Below, in pieces: positions 47,463-58,266 of a DNA stretch of 64,000 bases; position 1 is the first letter of the stretch, and each line of letters opens with the position of its first letter. The stretch comes from Gaiellales bacterium (lineage in GTDB: Bacteria; Actinomycetota; Thermoleophilia; Gaiellales; JAICJC01). The stretch covers positions 97,618-161,617 of the forward strand of contig DASWRM010000010.1 in NCBI GenBank assembly GCA_036403155.1, in the 5' to 3' direction. Under the pieces are notes generated by a model. It worked only from the letters and a program-made list of their open reading frames with translations. It was not told the origin of the DNA and ran no database searches. The position numbers and the translations under genes are program-made.

Positions 47463-49211
47463 CTACAGGCCGCTCAGCGCGAACACCTCGACCCGGTCGT
47501 TCCATTCGTCCGCGACGTAGAGCGCGCCCGAGAAGATCTCGAGGTGCGTCGGGTGGAAGAACTGCCCGTGCGCGGGCCCCTGGCTGCCGAACGTGCCAAG
47601 CACGACCCCCGCCGCCGAGATCTCGGCCAGGCGGTTCTGTCCCGTCTCGGCCACCCACATCGTCCCCGCCGGCGTCACCGCGATCCCCTCCGGATCGGGG
47701 ATGCCGGAGATCGTGCGCAGGATGCCGCCGGTGGCAGCGCTCAGCTCCAGCACCCGGTTGTTCATGCTGTCGGCGACGTAGACGGTCGTGCCCTGTACCG
47801 CGACGTCGCGCGGGAAGCTGACCGCGGTCTGGCTCCACGTCGGCGCCAGCGACGTCGTGTCCCAGCGCTCGATCCGGTTGTTCCACGTGTCTGCGACGAT
47901 GACGTCCTTGCCTGTGGAGGCAACGGCGTACGGCCAGTGCAGCTGGCCGACCTCGCTGCCCAGCACGCCGAACGTCTTGCCGGTCGCCGTGCCGTTGCGG
48001 GTGAACTGGGTGACGCGGTTGTTCTTCGTATCGGCGACCCAGACGGTGTTCGACTGCCCGTTGATGGCGATGTCGCGCGGCCAGTTGAACCCGGACAGGT
48101 CCTTTGCGCCCCAGCCGCGGTCGCCCCAGGTTATGTTGAACGCCCCCGTGGCGGTCGTGAACCGCTGCATGCGCTGGTTCACCGAGTCGGCGACGAACGT
48201 GTTCGAGTCGACCGCGATCCCGGACGGCTCGTTGAACCCGCCGGCCGGCGGGTGCGTGCCGCCGAAGCGCTTGTCGAAGGCACCGCCCTGCTGGAAGCGG
48301 TCGATGTGGTTGTCCCACAGGTCGGCGCCGTAGACGAACGGCGACGCCCCGGCGCCGACCGCAACGCGCCGCAGCTGCTGGAACTGCCCGAGGCCCGTGC
48401 CGAGCGACCCGTAGCGGCCGAGGTAGCCGCCCGTGGCGGTGAACTTCTGGATCCGCTCGTTGTCGGAGTCGGCAACGTAGACTCGGCCGGAGCTGTCGAC
48501 CGTCACGCCGTAGGGCCGCTTGAACTGGCCGTTCAGCGTGCCGTGGACTCCCCAGCTGGTGATCCAGTTCCCGGTCGGAGTGAACTTCGCCACGCGGTCG
48601 TTCGCGTAGTCGGCGACGTAGATGTTCCCGGCCGCGTCCGTGTCGGCATCCCGAGGCGCGTTCAGCTGCCCGGGCCCGCTGCCGACCGGTGGCTGGATCT
48701 TGCGGATCTGCACGCCTGCGGGGGTGTACTCGGTCACCGCGTTGGCGACGTCGTCGCTGGTCAGGATCACCGGATTGCCGCCGCCGTCCGTCCCCGCGCT
48801 GATCCCGATCGCAGAGCTGAAACGCACCGGCCACGAGGTGACATAGGAGCCGTTGCCGGCGTTCAGCACCTGGACGCGGTTGTACCCGAGGTCGGCGACG
48901 TACAGCTTGCCTGCGAGGTAGGCGATGTCGCGGGGGTTGCTGAACCGTCCCGGCGCCTTCGTGCCACGCGTGCCGACGCGCCACATCTGCGTGCCGTCCG
49001 GCCGGTACGCCGCCACCTGGTCGTTGCCGGTATCGGCAACATACACGTTCCCCGAGCCGTCCACGTCAAGCCCCGAGGGATACATCGACGCATGCCCCGG
49101 GTGGCCGATCGTCCGTAGGTACGTGACACCAAGGCCGCTGGCGCCCGCCTGCGACGACGCAGAGCCGACGAGCAGCGCTGCGATCACCGCGGTACGACCG
49201 ATCCTGCCCAC
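47463..49211 (-). CDS. secreted NHL-repeat beta-propeller protein 2
   Basis: Secreted protein (582 aa) parallel to the previous one along its whole length: signal peptide ending near SSQAGASG, then NHL repeats such as VDGSGNVYVADTGNDQV, DAAGNIYVADYANDRV and GQSNTVWVADTKNNRV. Shared blocks (for example SGFNWPRD followed by VADTKNNR, and HPTHLEI near the end) show that the two genes arose by tandem duplication. GTG 49211 is preceded by GGAGG. Ligand unknown. Confidence 0.87.
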   Translation of the reverse strand: MGRIGRTAVIAALLVGSASSQAGASGLGVTYLRTIGHPGHASMYPSGLDVDGSGNVYVADTGNDQVAAYRPDGTQMWRVGTRGTKAPGRFSNPRDIAYLAGKLYVADLGYNRVQVLNAGNGSYVTSWPVRFSSAIGISAGTDGGGNPVILTSDDVANAVTEYTPAGVQIRKIQPPVGSGPGQLNAPRDADTDAAGNIYVADYANDRVAKFTPTGNWITSWGVHGTLNGQFKRPYGVTVDSSGRVYVADSDNERIQKFTATGGYLGRYGSLGTGLGQFQQLRRVAVGAGASPFVYGADLWDNHIDRFQQGGAFDKRFGGTHPPAGGFNEPSGIAVDSNTFVADSVNQRMQRFTTATGAFNITWGDRGWGAKDLSGFNWPRDIAINGQSNTVWVADTKNNRVTQFTRNGTATGKTFGVLGSEVGQLHWPYAVASTGKDVIVADTWNNRIERWDTTSLAPTWSQTAVSFPRDVAVQGTTVYVADSMNNRVLELSAATGGILRTISGIPDPEGIAVTPAGTMWVAETGQNRLAEISAAGVVLGTFGSQGPAHGQFFHPTHLEIFSGALYVADEWNDRVEVFALSGL

Positions 49212-49269
49212 ATGAGCCTCCAGGGAGCCAGAGCCACCCCCGGGACCATGCCCGCCCCGGGCCGCAGAG

Positions 49270-49298
49270 ACTTTACGGGTTGATCACACTTCTGTCCA
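49270..49298 (-). promoter_or_regulatory. promoter of NHL gene 2
   Basis: On the minus strand TGGACA (49298-49293), 17 nt, TAAAGT (49275-49270), then a leader of about 50 nt with GGAGG before the GTG. It is a conventional sigma-70-type promoter. Confidence 0.55.
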
Positions 49299-49341
49299 CC
49301 GGGCTTAACGATTGGTGATCGCGGTCACCGGTCGTGCAGGC

Positions 49342-51418
<2,077 letters not shown>

Positions 51419-51422
<4 letters not shown>

Positions 51423-52390
51423 GCCGGCCGCACCCTCGGGTCGAGCCAGGCGTAGCCGATGTCGACCAGCGTGTTTGCGAGCACGATGAAGAACGCGCCG
51501 TAGACGACGCTGGCCATGATCACGGGCAGGTCGAGGTTGTTCAGCGACTGGTAGGTCAGCAGGCCCACGCCTGGCAGGCCGAACACGACCTCGGTGAGCA
51601 GGGCGCCGCCGCCGACGAGCGCGCCGAAGTCGAGGCCGAACAGGCTGACGAACGTGATCATCGAGGTGCGCAGCGAGTGGCGCAGCAGGACGCGCCGCTC
51701 GCTGATGCCCTTCGCGCGCGCCGTCCGCACGTAGTCCTCGTTCTCGGTCTCGAGGATGTTGGCGCGCAGCACCCTGGCGTAGAAGCCGATGTAGAGCACC
51801 GACAGCGTCAGCCACGGGATGATCAGCTGCTTGAACCACATGAACGGGTCCTGCGTCAGCGGCGTGTAGCCGAGCGGCGGCACCCAGCTGAACAGGAACA
51901 TGTGGTGCAGCCGGTTCTGCGTGATCAGGTTCATCACCTCGCCGAGCCAGAACACCGGCATCGAGATGCCGATCAGCGCGATGATCATCAGCAGCGGGTC
52001 GAAGACGGTGCCCTTCAGCACCGCGGCCGCGAGCCCCATCGCGATCGACACGACCACCCAGATCACCGCGGCCCCGAACACGAGCGAGAGCGTCACCGGC
52101 GTGGCCGACACGATCTCGGGGACGACCTTGGCGCCCTGGTTCGAGTACGACGACAGGTCGCGTGTGACGAACAGCTTCTTCATCAGGATCAGGTAGCGGA
52201 TCGGCAGCGGCCGGTCGAGCGCGTACTGGTGCCGGATCAGGGCGATCGTCTCCGGGTTCGGGTTGCGGCCCGCGAGCCGGCGCGCCGGGTCGACGCCCGG
52301 CGTCAGGAAGAAGATGGCGAACACGAGCACCGTGATCGCGAACAGCACCGCCGCCGTGCCGATCAGCCGCCTGGCGATGAAGGGGATCAT
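51419..52390 (-). CDS. peptide ABC transporter permease (OppB-like)
   Basis: Membrane subunit (323 aa) with six hydrophobic segments. The N-terminal MIPFIARRLIGTAAVLFAI and the coupling-helix EAA loop YVRTARAKGISERRVLLRHSLR, shortened here to YVRTARAKGIS, are characteristic of OppB/DppB. Ends overlap or touch both neighbouring genes: OppD-like by four bases, OppC-like adjacent with no gap. Confidence 0.92.
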
Positions 52391-53443
52391 CTACTCGCCG
52401 ATCCGCAGCTTCGCGCGGGGGTCGAGCGCGTCGCGGACGCCGTCGCCGAGCACGTTCAGGGCGAGCACCGTGAGCACGATCATGATGCCCGGCGCGATCG
52501 CGACGAGCGGCCGCGTGTACAGCAGCTGCTGGCCGTCGTCGATGACCGTCCCCCAGCTGGCGTTGGGCGGCTGCACCCCGATCGAGAGATACGACAGCGC
52601 GGACTCGGTGAGGATCGTCGTGGCGATCATCAACGGCAGCAGCACGATCACCGACGCGATCACGTTGGGCAGGATCTCGCTGAACATGAGCCGCAGGTCG
52701 GAGGCGCCGACCGCCGTGGCCGCCTCGATGAACTCCTTTTCGCGCACCGAGAGCACGGCGCCCCGGATCGGGCGGGCGACGTACGGCACGTAGATGAGCG
52801 CGATGATCAGCGTCGGCAGCCAGAGGCTGTCGGCCTGAATGTGGATCGGCCCGATCGAGAGCCCGTTCGGTGCCGTCAGGAGCACCGTCGAGATCGAGAT
52901 CGCGAGCAGGTAGACCGGGAACGCCCAGATCACGTCCATCATGCGCGAGAGGATGCCGTCCGTGATGCCTCCGAAGAATCCGGCGATCAGCCCCACGATG
53001 GTCGCGATGAAGCAGGCGATCACCGCGGATCCGATACCGATCAGCAGCGAGCTGCGACCGCCGTAGAGCACGCGCGCCATGACGTCGCGCCCCTGGTTGT
53101 CGGCGCCGAGGAAGTAGTTGCGCTGCCAGGTCGGCCCGATCGGTGTCTCACCCAGCTTCAGCACGCCCCCACCCTGCTCCATGACCGGCTTGCGCTGGCC
53201 GTCGATGAGGGTGGTCCCGTTCAGGTTGCTCTCGAACGGGTCGGTGTGGGCGATGTCGTGCGCATAGATCGGCGCTCCGAACGAGATCACCACGATCAGC
53301 ACGAACAGCGCCAGCGAGGCGATCGCCAGCCGGTTTCGGACCAGCCGCCGGCCTGCAAGCGCCCAGGGGCTGCGGCCCGCGACATCGGGCCGCAGATCCC
53401 CGGACGGCTGCAGACTCTCCGCGGCGACCTGGGAGACGCTCAA
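52391..53443 (-). CDS. peptide ABC transporter permease (OppC-like)
   Basis: Second permease (350 aa) with the OppC layout: an N-terminal helix, an extracytoplasmic stretch with FLGADNQGRDVMARVLYGGR, then five helices and the EAA loop FIEAATAVGASDLRLMF. The start codon is TTG 53443 with GGAGCGGGG upstream, 22 nt after the binding-protein gene. The loop of about 70 residues after the first helix is longer than in E. coli OppC. Confidence 0.9.
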   Translation of the reverse strand: MSVSQVAAESLQPSGDLRPDVAGRSPWALAGRRLVRNRLAIASLALFVLIVVISFGAPIYAHDIAHTDPFESNLNGTTLIDGQRKPVMEQGGGVLKLGETPIGPTWQRNYFLGADNQGRDVMARVLYGGRSSLLIGIGSAVIACFIATIVGLIAGFFGGITDGILSRMMDVIWAFPVYLLAISISTVLLTAPNGLSIGPIHIQADSLWLPTLIIALIYVPYVARPIRGAVLSVREKEFIEAATAVGASDLRLMFSEILPNVIASVIVLLPLMIATTILTESALSYLSIGVQPPNASWGTVIDDGQQLLYTRPLVAIAPGIMIVLTVLALNVLGDGVRDALDPRAKLRIGE

Positions 53444-53465
53444 CTGCTGAGCCCCGCTCCCGCTC

Positions 53466-55166
53466 CTACTTCACCGACAGCTGGGAGATCAGCATGTACC
53501 ACTGCGGGCTCCACCCGTAGTTGCTCACCCGCTTCGAGAGGAAGTCGATCAGCTTGGGATTGAAGAGCTGCACCATCGGCGCGGCATCGGTGACCTCCTG
53601 GTCGACCTTCGCCCAGGCCTGATTCGCCCCGGCGGGATCGGTCTCGCCCTGCGTCAGTGCCGCGTCCATCTGGGCCTGGATCGACTTGTCGCAGAATCCC
53701 GCGATGTTCGGGCTGGCGTCGCTGTGCGGATGGAACTCGCTGCAGCCGTACAGCACGTTCAGGAAGTCGGACGCGGCCGGATAGTCCTGGTACCACTGGG
53801 AGTAGCCGACCTGGACGTTGTTGTCCGAGTTCTGGATGTAGCCGTACTGGATGCCGCCGGACAGGAGCTTGGCGCTGGCGTCGTAGCCGATCTTGTTCAG
53901 GTCCGAGACCATCTGCTCGGTGATCGCCTTGCCGACCTCGTCGGTCGTGCCGACCACCGAGATCTTCGCGCCCGCCGTTCCCGACTCCGTGACCAGCTGC
54001 TTCGCCTTGGTCAGGTCGGGCCCGTGCCACTTGCCGTCGCCCGCGTTCACGGTGTAGGGGCAGTAGGGCTGGTAGCCGGGGAAGTTCGGCGGCAGCACCT
54101 GGCACGTCGGTGCGGCCAGGGACGGGCCGCCGAAGATCTTCACGTACGCGTTGCGGTCGGCCGCGTAGTTGATCGCCTGCCGCGCCTTGACGTTGTTGAA
54201 GGGCGCGATGTTGACGTTGAGCGCGAAGTAGTACTCGGCCGTCAGCGGGTTGACGTGCACCTGGTCGCCGTACTGCGTGCTCAGCTCGTTGAGCCGGTCC
54301 GAGGGCGGCGGGTCGAACAGCCAGTCGGCCTGCCCGTTCTCGACCTGGGTCACCTCGGCCTCGACGCTGAGGCCGAACTTGTAGTCGATCTCGTCCGGAT
54401 AGCCCTTCGGCTGCACGTCCGGATTCCACTCCTTGAAGTACGGGTTCCGGACCATGACCGCCTCGTGCTGGGGGTCGTACGACTTCCACATGTAGGCGCC
54501 GGTTCCGGGAGGCGGGTTGTTGCCGAGATCCTTGAGCGCCGTGTTGCCCGGCACGGCGAAGGCGAAGGGCAGCGTCAGCTTGTCGAGGAACTCCGGGTCG
54601 GGGGCGGTCAGGTTGAACGTCACCGTGCCCGCCCCGTCGTCGGCGACGATGCCCTTGCTGAGGTCGCACGACGCCGGCTTCTTGAGACAGGCCTCCGCCC
54701 CCACGATTCCCTCGTAGAACCCGTTGGCCGGACCGGGGATCGTGAACTGGCGCTTCATCACGGTCAGGAAGTCGCTGGCCTTGAGCGGCGTGCCGTCGGA
54801 GTACTTGATCCCCGGCCGCAGTGTGAAGCTGTAGGTCTTGCCGCCGTTGGTCGGCTTGGGGATCTCCGTGGCCAGATCGGGCAGGAGCTCAGTGCCGGCC
54901 GAGCCGTTCGCGGAGCGGTACTGGACGAGGCCGTCGTGCGTCAGGCGCAGCAGCTGCCACTCCTGGAGCGTGTAGTTCTTGCCGGGGTCGGCGGTGCCCC
55001 AGTTGCTGTTCGCGAGGAGGGTGAGCGTCCCGCCGTACTGGCCGCCTCCCGTGGATCCGCCGCCACCTGACGACCCGCTGCTGCTGCTGGACGACCCGCC
55101 GCCGCACGCGACAGCGATCAGTGCGAGGAGGGGTAGGGCGAGGGTGGCGAGCCTGCTGCGTTGCAT
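53466..55166 (-). CDS. extracellular solute-binding lipoprotein of the peptide ABC transporter (OppA-like)
   Basis: Binding protein (566 aa) of SBP family 5. A lipoprotein signal ends at LIAVAC, with the lipidated Cys near residue 21, followed by a Gly/Ser-rich spacer (residues 22-45). The mature part has YGGTLTLLANSNWGTADPG, LRPGIKYSDGTPLKASDF and the family block near the middle (KARQAINYAADRN). Lipid anchoring fits a Gram-positive-type envelope. Start at 55166 with AAAGGA; an upstream in-frame ATG at 55256 would spoil the signal peptide. Substrate class is inferred only from family. Confidence 0.92.
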   Translation of the reverse strand: MQRSRLATLALPLLALIAVACGGGSSSSSSGSSGGGGSTGGGQYGGTLTLLANSNWGTADPGKNYTLQEWQLLRLTHDGLVQYRSANGSAGTELLPDLATEIPKPTNGGKTYSFTLRPGIKYSDGTPLKASDFLTVMKRQFTIPGPANGFYEGIVGAEACLKKPASCDLSKGIVADDGAGTVTFNLTAPDPEFLDKLTLPFAFAVPGNTALKDLGNNPPPGTGAYMWKSYDPQHEAVMVRNPYFKEWNPDVQPKGYPDEIDYKFGLSVEAEVTQVENGQADWLFDPPPSDRLNELSTQYGDQVHVNPLTAEYYFALNVNIAPFNNVKARQAINYAADRNAYVKIFGGPSLAAPTCQVLPPNFPGYQPYCPYTVNAGDGKWHGPDLTKAKQLVTESGTAGAKISVVGTTDEVGKAITEQMVSDLNKIGYDASAKLLSGGIQYGYIQNSDNNVQVGYSQWYQDYPAASDFLNVLYGCSEFHPHSDASPNIAGFCDKSIQAQMDAALTQGETDPAGANQAWAKVDQEVTDAAPMVQLFNPKLIDFLSKRVSNYGWSPQWYMLISQLSVK

Positions 55167-55193
55167 GTGCGAGATCCTTTCGCGGGGCTGACG

Positions 55194-55199
55194 ATGGTA
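55194..55199 (-). promoter_or_regulatory. possible -10 hexamer for the peptide transporter operon
   Basis: TACCAT on the minus strand, 27 nt before the start, followed by the ribosome site AAAGGA. No good -35. Confidence 0.35.
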
Positions 55200-55255
55200 A
55201 CGAACCCGATCTGCACGTGCTTTGACGACCGTGCGGGCGATTCGATAGCCGCGCA

Positions 55256-55285
55256 TTGACAGCCGCTCGCGCCGGCCGATACGTT
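55256..55285 (+). promoter_or_regulatory. promoter of the BNR-repeat protein gene
   Basis: TTGACA (55256-55261), 18 nt, TACGTT (55280-55285), then a short leader with AAGGAGGG before GTG 55320. The -35 is a perfect consensus. Confidence 0.6.
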
Positions 55286-55319
55286 CGCGTTCCTGTACTC
55301 GAGCTGAAGGAGGGTCAGC

Positions 55320-56585
55320 GTGTCGAGCAGATCCGTTGCAGCCCGGGCTGTCGCACTGGCAGCCGTCACCACGGCGCTATCGCTTGGCGGAGCGAGCGCC
55401 GGCGTGCGGGCGGCCACGACGGGGTGGCAGGGCGAGTCGGTCGTCTCGGTCCCGTCCACGGGCGACGGCTGGGAGCCCTCGGTCGCAGCCGACCCGACGG
55501 CGCCGTACGTCTACGCCGCATGGATGCAGTACAGCTCGAACGGCGTGTCGATCTACGTGCGCTCGTCGGCCGACAACGGCGCCACGTGGAGCGCCGCCAA
55601 GCCGCTCTGCGCGTCCTGCGGTAAGGGTGAGTACGACGTCACCCTCGCCTCGTCGACCAGCGGCGCGGTCTACGCGACCTTCATGCAGGGCAACCACATC
55701 CAGTTCACGCGGTCGGTCGACCACGGTGCGACATGGTCGTCCCCGATCCAGATCTCGGCCGGGTCGTGGGCCGACAAGCCGTGGATGACCACGAGCGCGA
55801 ACGGCCGCGACGTCTACGTGATGTGGGCGTCCCACGGCAACACCGTCGCGGTGTCGTCGCATGATTCGGGCGCGTCGTGGACGGCGCCGGGGCAGATCAC
55901 AGCGGAGCAGGGCATCTACTACTACCCGAACGGCGGCACGGTGCTGCCGAACGGCACGGTGGTGATGACGGCGTCGGAGTACCCGGAGAAGGGCAACAAC
56001 ACCAAGCAGACGGGCCCGATTCCGATCGTCGTGTTCCGCTCCACCAACGGCGGCGCGACCTGGCAGCGGACGGTCGTCGACACCGTGAACACGGGCGCGA
56101 CCTTCGCCACGTCATCGGTCACGACCGTCGCATCGGACGCCGCCGGGAACCTCGTGCTGCTCTACAGCGGCTCGAGGAGCGTCGGCGCCAACGGCAAGGT
56201 GTACGTGCGGCGTTCCACCGACAGCGGCGCCACCTGGACGGCCGCCGTCGAGATGACCGGCTCGGCGGGCGGGGCGGACGCGACGTCCGTTGCCGCAGCG
56301 GGCAAGGCGTCCGGCCAGTTCGTCATCACGTGGATGGACAACCGCGGCGGCGGGTGGAACGTCTGGGAGCGGCAGTCGTCGAACGGCGGCGCCGGCTGGA
56401 CGGCGGACGCCAAGGTGTCCGACGCGAGCTCCGGGGCCGCGTACAAGACGGCGGCCGGGTTCGGGCTGCCGTACGGCGACTACGACGCCGTTGCCATCAA
56501 CTCGGCGGGCAAGGCCGTCTCCGTGGCGGGAGAGGGCGACGCTGCCCAGCTGCACGGCGACATCTGGGTGAACCGCCAGACGTGA
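55320..56585 (+). CDS. secreted BNR/Asp-box repeat protein (sialidase-like fold)
   Basis: Secreted protein (421 aa) with a signal peptide (about residues 1-31, hydrophobic AVALAAVTTALSLGG, cleavage near VRAA). The rest is a six-bladed-type propeller with Asp-box repeats: SSADNGATWSA, SVDHGATWSS, SHDSGASWTA, STNGGATWQR and STDSGATWTA. Sialidases have this fold, but the Arg triad and nucleophilic Tyr cannot be placed with confidence, so activity is uncertain. A very strong ribosome site (AAGGAGGG) suggests high expression. It is followed by a hairpin terminator. Confidence 0.85.
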   Translation: MSSRSVAARAVALAAVTTALSLGGASAGVRAATTGWQGESVVSVPSTGDGWEPSVAADPTAPYVYAAWMQYSSNGVSIYVRSSADNGATWSAAKPLCASCGKGEYDVTLASSTSGAVYATFMQGNHIQFTRSVDHGATWSSPIQISAGSWADKPWMTTSANGRDVYVMWASHGNTVAVSSHDSGASWTAPGQITAEQGIYYYPNGGTVLPNGTVVMTASEYPEKGNNTKQTGPIPIVVFRSTNGGATWQRTVVDTVNTGATFATSSVTTVASDAAGNLVLLYSGSRSVGANGKVYVRRSTDSGATWTAAVEMTGSAGGADATSVAAAGKASGQFVITWMDNRGGGWNVWERQSSNGGAGWTADAKVSDASSGAAYKTAAGFGLPYGDYDAVAINSAGKAVSVAGEGDAAQLHGDIWVNRQT

Positions 56586-56594
56586 CGCCATGAT

Positions 56595-56626
56595 CGAGTC
56601 CCGGGCGCTGCGGCGTCCGGGACTCG
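56595..56626. terminator. bidirectional hairpin terminator
   Basis: CGAGTCCCGG (56595-56604) pairs perfectly with CCGGGACTCG (56617-56626) around a 12-nt loop, between the stop codons of two convergent genes. Confidence 0.75.
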
Positions 56627-56630
56627 GTCG

Positions 56631-57254
56631 CTACCCGCGGGCCGCGCCCGCGATCACCGCGGCGGCGCCCTCGACCCCGAGCTGGTCGGTGTTCACGACC
56701 AGGTCGTAGTGCGTCGGCAGCTCCTGCTTCACGTCGTGGAACCGGCGAAGGTAGTCGGCTCGCGCCTTCTCGCCCTCGCGGATCGCATCCCGGGCGGCGT
56801 CATCGCCCGTCTCGCCCGCGAGCCGGGACCGGCGGGTCTCGGTGCTGCCCGTGACGAGCACACGCAGGACGTCGGGGCGGCCGGCCAGCACGTGCGAGGC
56901 GGCGTGCGCGACGATCACCGCATCGCCCGCGTCCGCCGTCTCGTTCACGACCTCCTGGATCACCGCGATCATCGCGTCGCTCGATCCGGCCCACGCGCGG
57001 GGATCGTCGGTCGCCGCATACGCGTACGCCTCGGGGGCGCCGGACTGAGCGACGGCGTCGAGCAGGCGGCTTGCCAGCGTGCGGCGCTGCTCCACGCTCG
57101 AGACGTCCTCCACGTCGACGCCGGCCCGGGTGGCAGCCGAGCGGACGATGTCCTCGTCGACGTAGCGGTAGGCGAGCGCATCGGCGACCGATCGGCCGAC
57201 CTGCTCGCCGCCGGCCCCGACGTCGCGCGAGATGCAGACGGTGCGGAAGGGCAT
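56631..57254 (-). CDS. cytidylate-kinase-like family protein
   Basis: P-loop protein (207 aa) of the cytidylate-kinase-2 family. The N-terminus CISRDVGAGGEQVGRSVADALAYRYVDED, of which SRDVGAGGEQVG is the nucleotide-binding block, replaces the classic P-loop, and VIVAHAASHVLAGRP gives the central strand. RRSRLAGETGDDA may form the lid with its arginines. It is a nucleotide-monophosphate kinase-like enzyme of unknown substrate; the housekeeping CMP kinase is normally a different, longer protein. Confidence 0.83.
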   Translation of the reverse strand: MPFRTVCISRDVGAGGEQVGRSVADALAYRYVDEDIVRSAATRAGVDVEDVSSVEQRRTLASRLLDAVAQSGAPEAYAYAATDDPRAWAGSSDAMIAVIQEVVNETADAGDAVIVAHAASHVLAGRPDVLRVLVTGSTETRRSRLAGETGDDAARDAIREGEKARADYLRRFHDVKQELPTHYDLVVNTDQLGVEGAAAVIAGAARG

Positions 57255-57260
57255 GCGAAG

Positions 57261-57266
57261 ACCCTA
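57261..57266 (-). promoter_or_regulatory. -10 hexamer for the cytidylate-kinase-like gene
   Basis: TAGGGT on the minus strand, 6 nt, ATG 57254. Confidence 0.4.
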
Positions 57267-57298
57267 CCGCAGGCGCGCGGCTCGCGAATCCTGAGGCT

Positions 57299-57811
57299 TC
57301 ACGGCTGGATGTCCCGGAGGCCTGAGCGCCGCTGCTCCTCGCGGGAGATGTCCTCGAGCCGCCGCCCGGCGTCACGCGACGCACGCTCGGCATGCTCGCG
57401 GGCGGAATCGAGCTCCGCGTCCGTCAGCCACTCGAGGCTCCGCTGCTCCCGCGAGCGCTGCCCCTCGACGAGCGCCGTCATCGCGCCGTCGACCGAGGTG
57501 AACACGGGTAGCCGGCTCCGGATGCCGACCGCGTCCAGCACGCGCGATGCCGTGGTGGTGTCATCGCCGCTGACGATGGCCAGCGCCTCGCGCTCGCTCA
57601 GCTGCACGTCGTTCGACCAGCGAACGAGCGCGTGGATCACCGAAGAATCCAGGAAGGCGACGGCGGAGATGTCGAGCAGGCAACTCGTGGTCTCGTCTGA
57701 CAACGAGGCACGAAGCGCCTGGTTGAGCCGTTCGACGTTCGAGAGGTCGTACTCCCCCGTTGCTCGGATGACGTCGACGGAGCCGTCGCGGGTCACCGTT
57801 ATCTCGTCCAC
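57299..57811 (-). CDS. STAS-domain anti-sigma factor antagonist with C-terminal helical tail
   Basis: Protein of 170 aa. Residues 1-105 form a STAS domain with ATGEYDLSNVERLNQAL and the phosphorylation loop AVAFLDSSVIHALV, whose first Ser is the usual target of the partner kinase. A highly charged helical tail of about 65 residues (GQRSREQRS ... EEQRRSGLRD) follows and is not part of the family. The gene diverges from an RsbW-like kinase gene, so the pair probably forms a partner-switching module. The sigma factor controlled is not adjacent. Confidence 0.85.
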   Translation of the reverse strand: MDEITVTRDGSVDVIRATGEYDLSNVERLNQALRASLSDETTSCLLDISAVAFLDSSVIHALVRWSNDVQLSEREALAIVSGDDTTTASRVLDAVGIRSRLPVFTSVDGAMTALVEGQRSREQRSLEWLTDAELDSAREHAERASRDAGRRLEDISREEQRRSGLRDIQP

Positions 57812-57818
57812 CGCGGTG

Positions 57819-57824
57819 ATGATA
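57819..57824 (-). promoter_or_regulatory. -10 hexamer for the STAS gene
   Basis: TATCAT on the minus strand, 7 nt, GTG 57811. It lies back to back with the kinase promoter. Confidence 0.5.
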
Positions 57825-57843
57825 GTTCAGCCTCCAGAGCAGC

Positions 57844-57849
57844 TATCCT
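57844..57849 (+). promoter_or_regulatory. -10 hexamer for the RsbW-like gene
   Basis: TATCCT, 8 nt, GTG 57858. Confidence 0.5.
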
Positions 57850-57857
57850 CTCGCGCT

Positions 57858-58238
57858 GTGACCCCGATCGTGCGGCAACGCCTGCCGGCCACGGTGCACT
57901 CGGTGCCGGAGGCGAGGCACACCGCGCTCGCCGCGCTCCGCGACGCCGGCTACGCCGACCAGGACTTGCTCGACGATGTCGCGCTGGGGCTCTCCGAGGC
58001 GGTTGGGAATGTGGCCCGCCACGCCTACCCGGGGGGCGCCGGCCACGTCGAGGTCGAGGTGAGGGCCGCCGGTGCCGGTGTGATCGTCGTCGTGGCAGAC
58101 AACGGATCCGGGATGGATGCGCCGAGCGAGTCGCCCGGGCTCGGGCTGGGACTGCAGCTGATCCGATCGAAGACGCGGCGGTGGAACGTCGAGTCCGACT
58201 GCAACGGCACGCGGTTGACCATGCAGTTCGGCGGCTGA
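57858..58238 (+). CDS. RsbW-like anti-sigma serine kinase (HATPase_c)
   Basis: Small histidine-kinase-type ATPase (126 aa) of the RsbW/SpoIIAB family, which binds a sigma factor and phosphorylates a STAS antagonist. The N-box is LGLSEAVGNVARHAY (Glu and Asn that hold magnesium-ATP), the G1 box VVADNGSGMD and the G2 region GLGLGLQLI. The divergent STAS gene 46 bp away supplies the expected partner. Confidence 0.88.
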   Translation: MTPIVRQRLPATVHSVPEARHTALAALRDAGYADQDLLDDVALGLSEAVGNVARHAYPGGAGHVEVEVRAAGAGVIVVVADNGSGMDAPSESPGLGLGLQLIRSKTRRWNVESDCNGTRLTMQFGG

Positions 58239-58252
58239 GCGCGGCCCTGCCG

Positions 58253-58258
58253 TACACT
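58253..58258 (+). promoter_or_regulatory. -10 hexamer for the FAD oxidoreductase gene
   Basis: TACACT, 8 nt, ATG 58267. Confidence 0.5.
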
Positions 58259-58266
58259 CTTCGGCC

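Noticed and set aside
45599-49118. Long plus-strand frames opposite the two NHL genes
   Set aside because: Both mirror the repeat structure of the real NHL genes and lack ribosome sites and signal peptides.
45593-49211. Regularly spaced similar DNA stretches that could suggest a CRISPR array
   Set aside because: They are the codons of NHL repeats: variable in sequence, in frame and without constant-length spacers.
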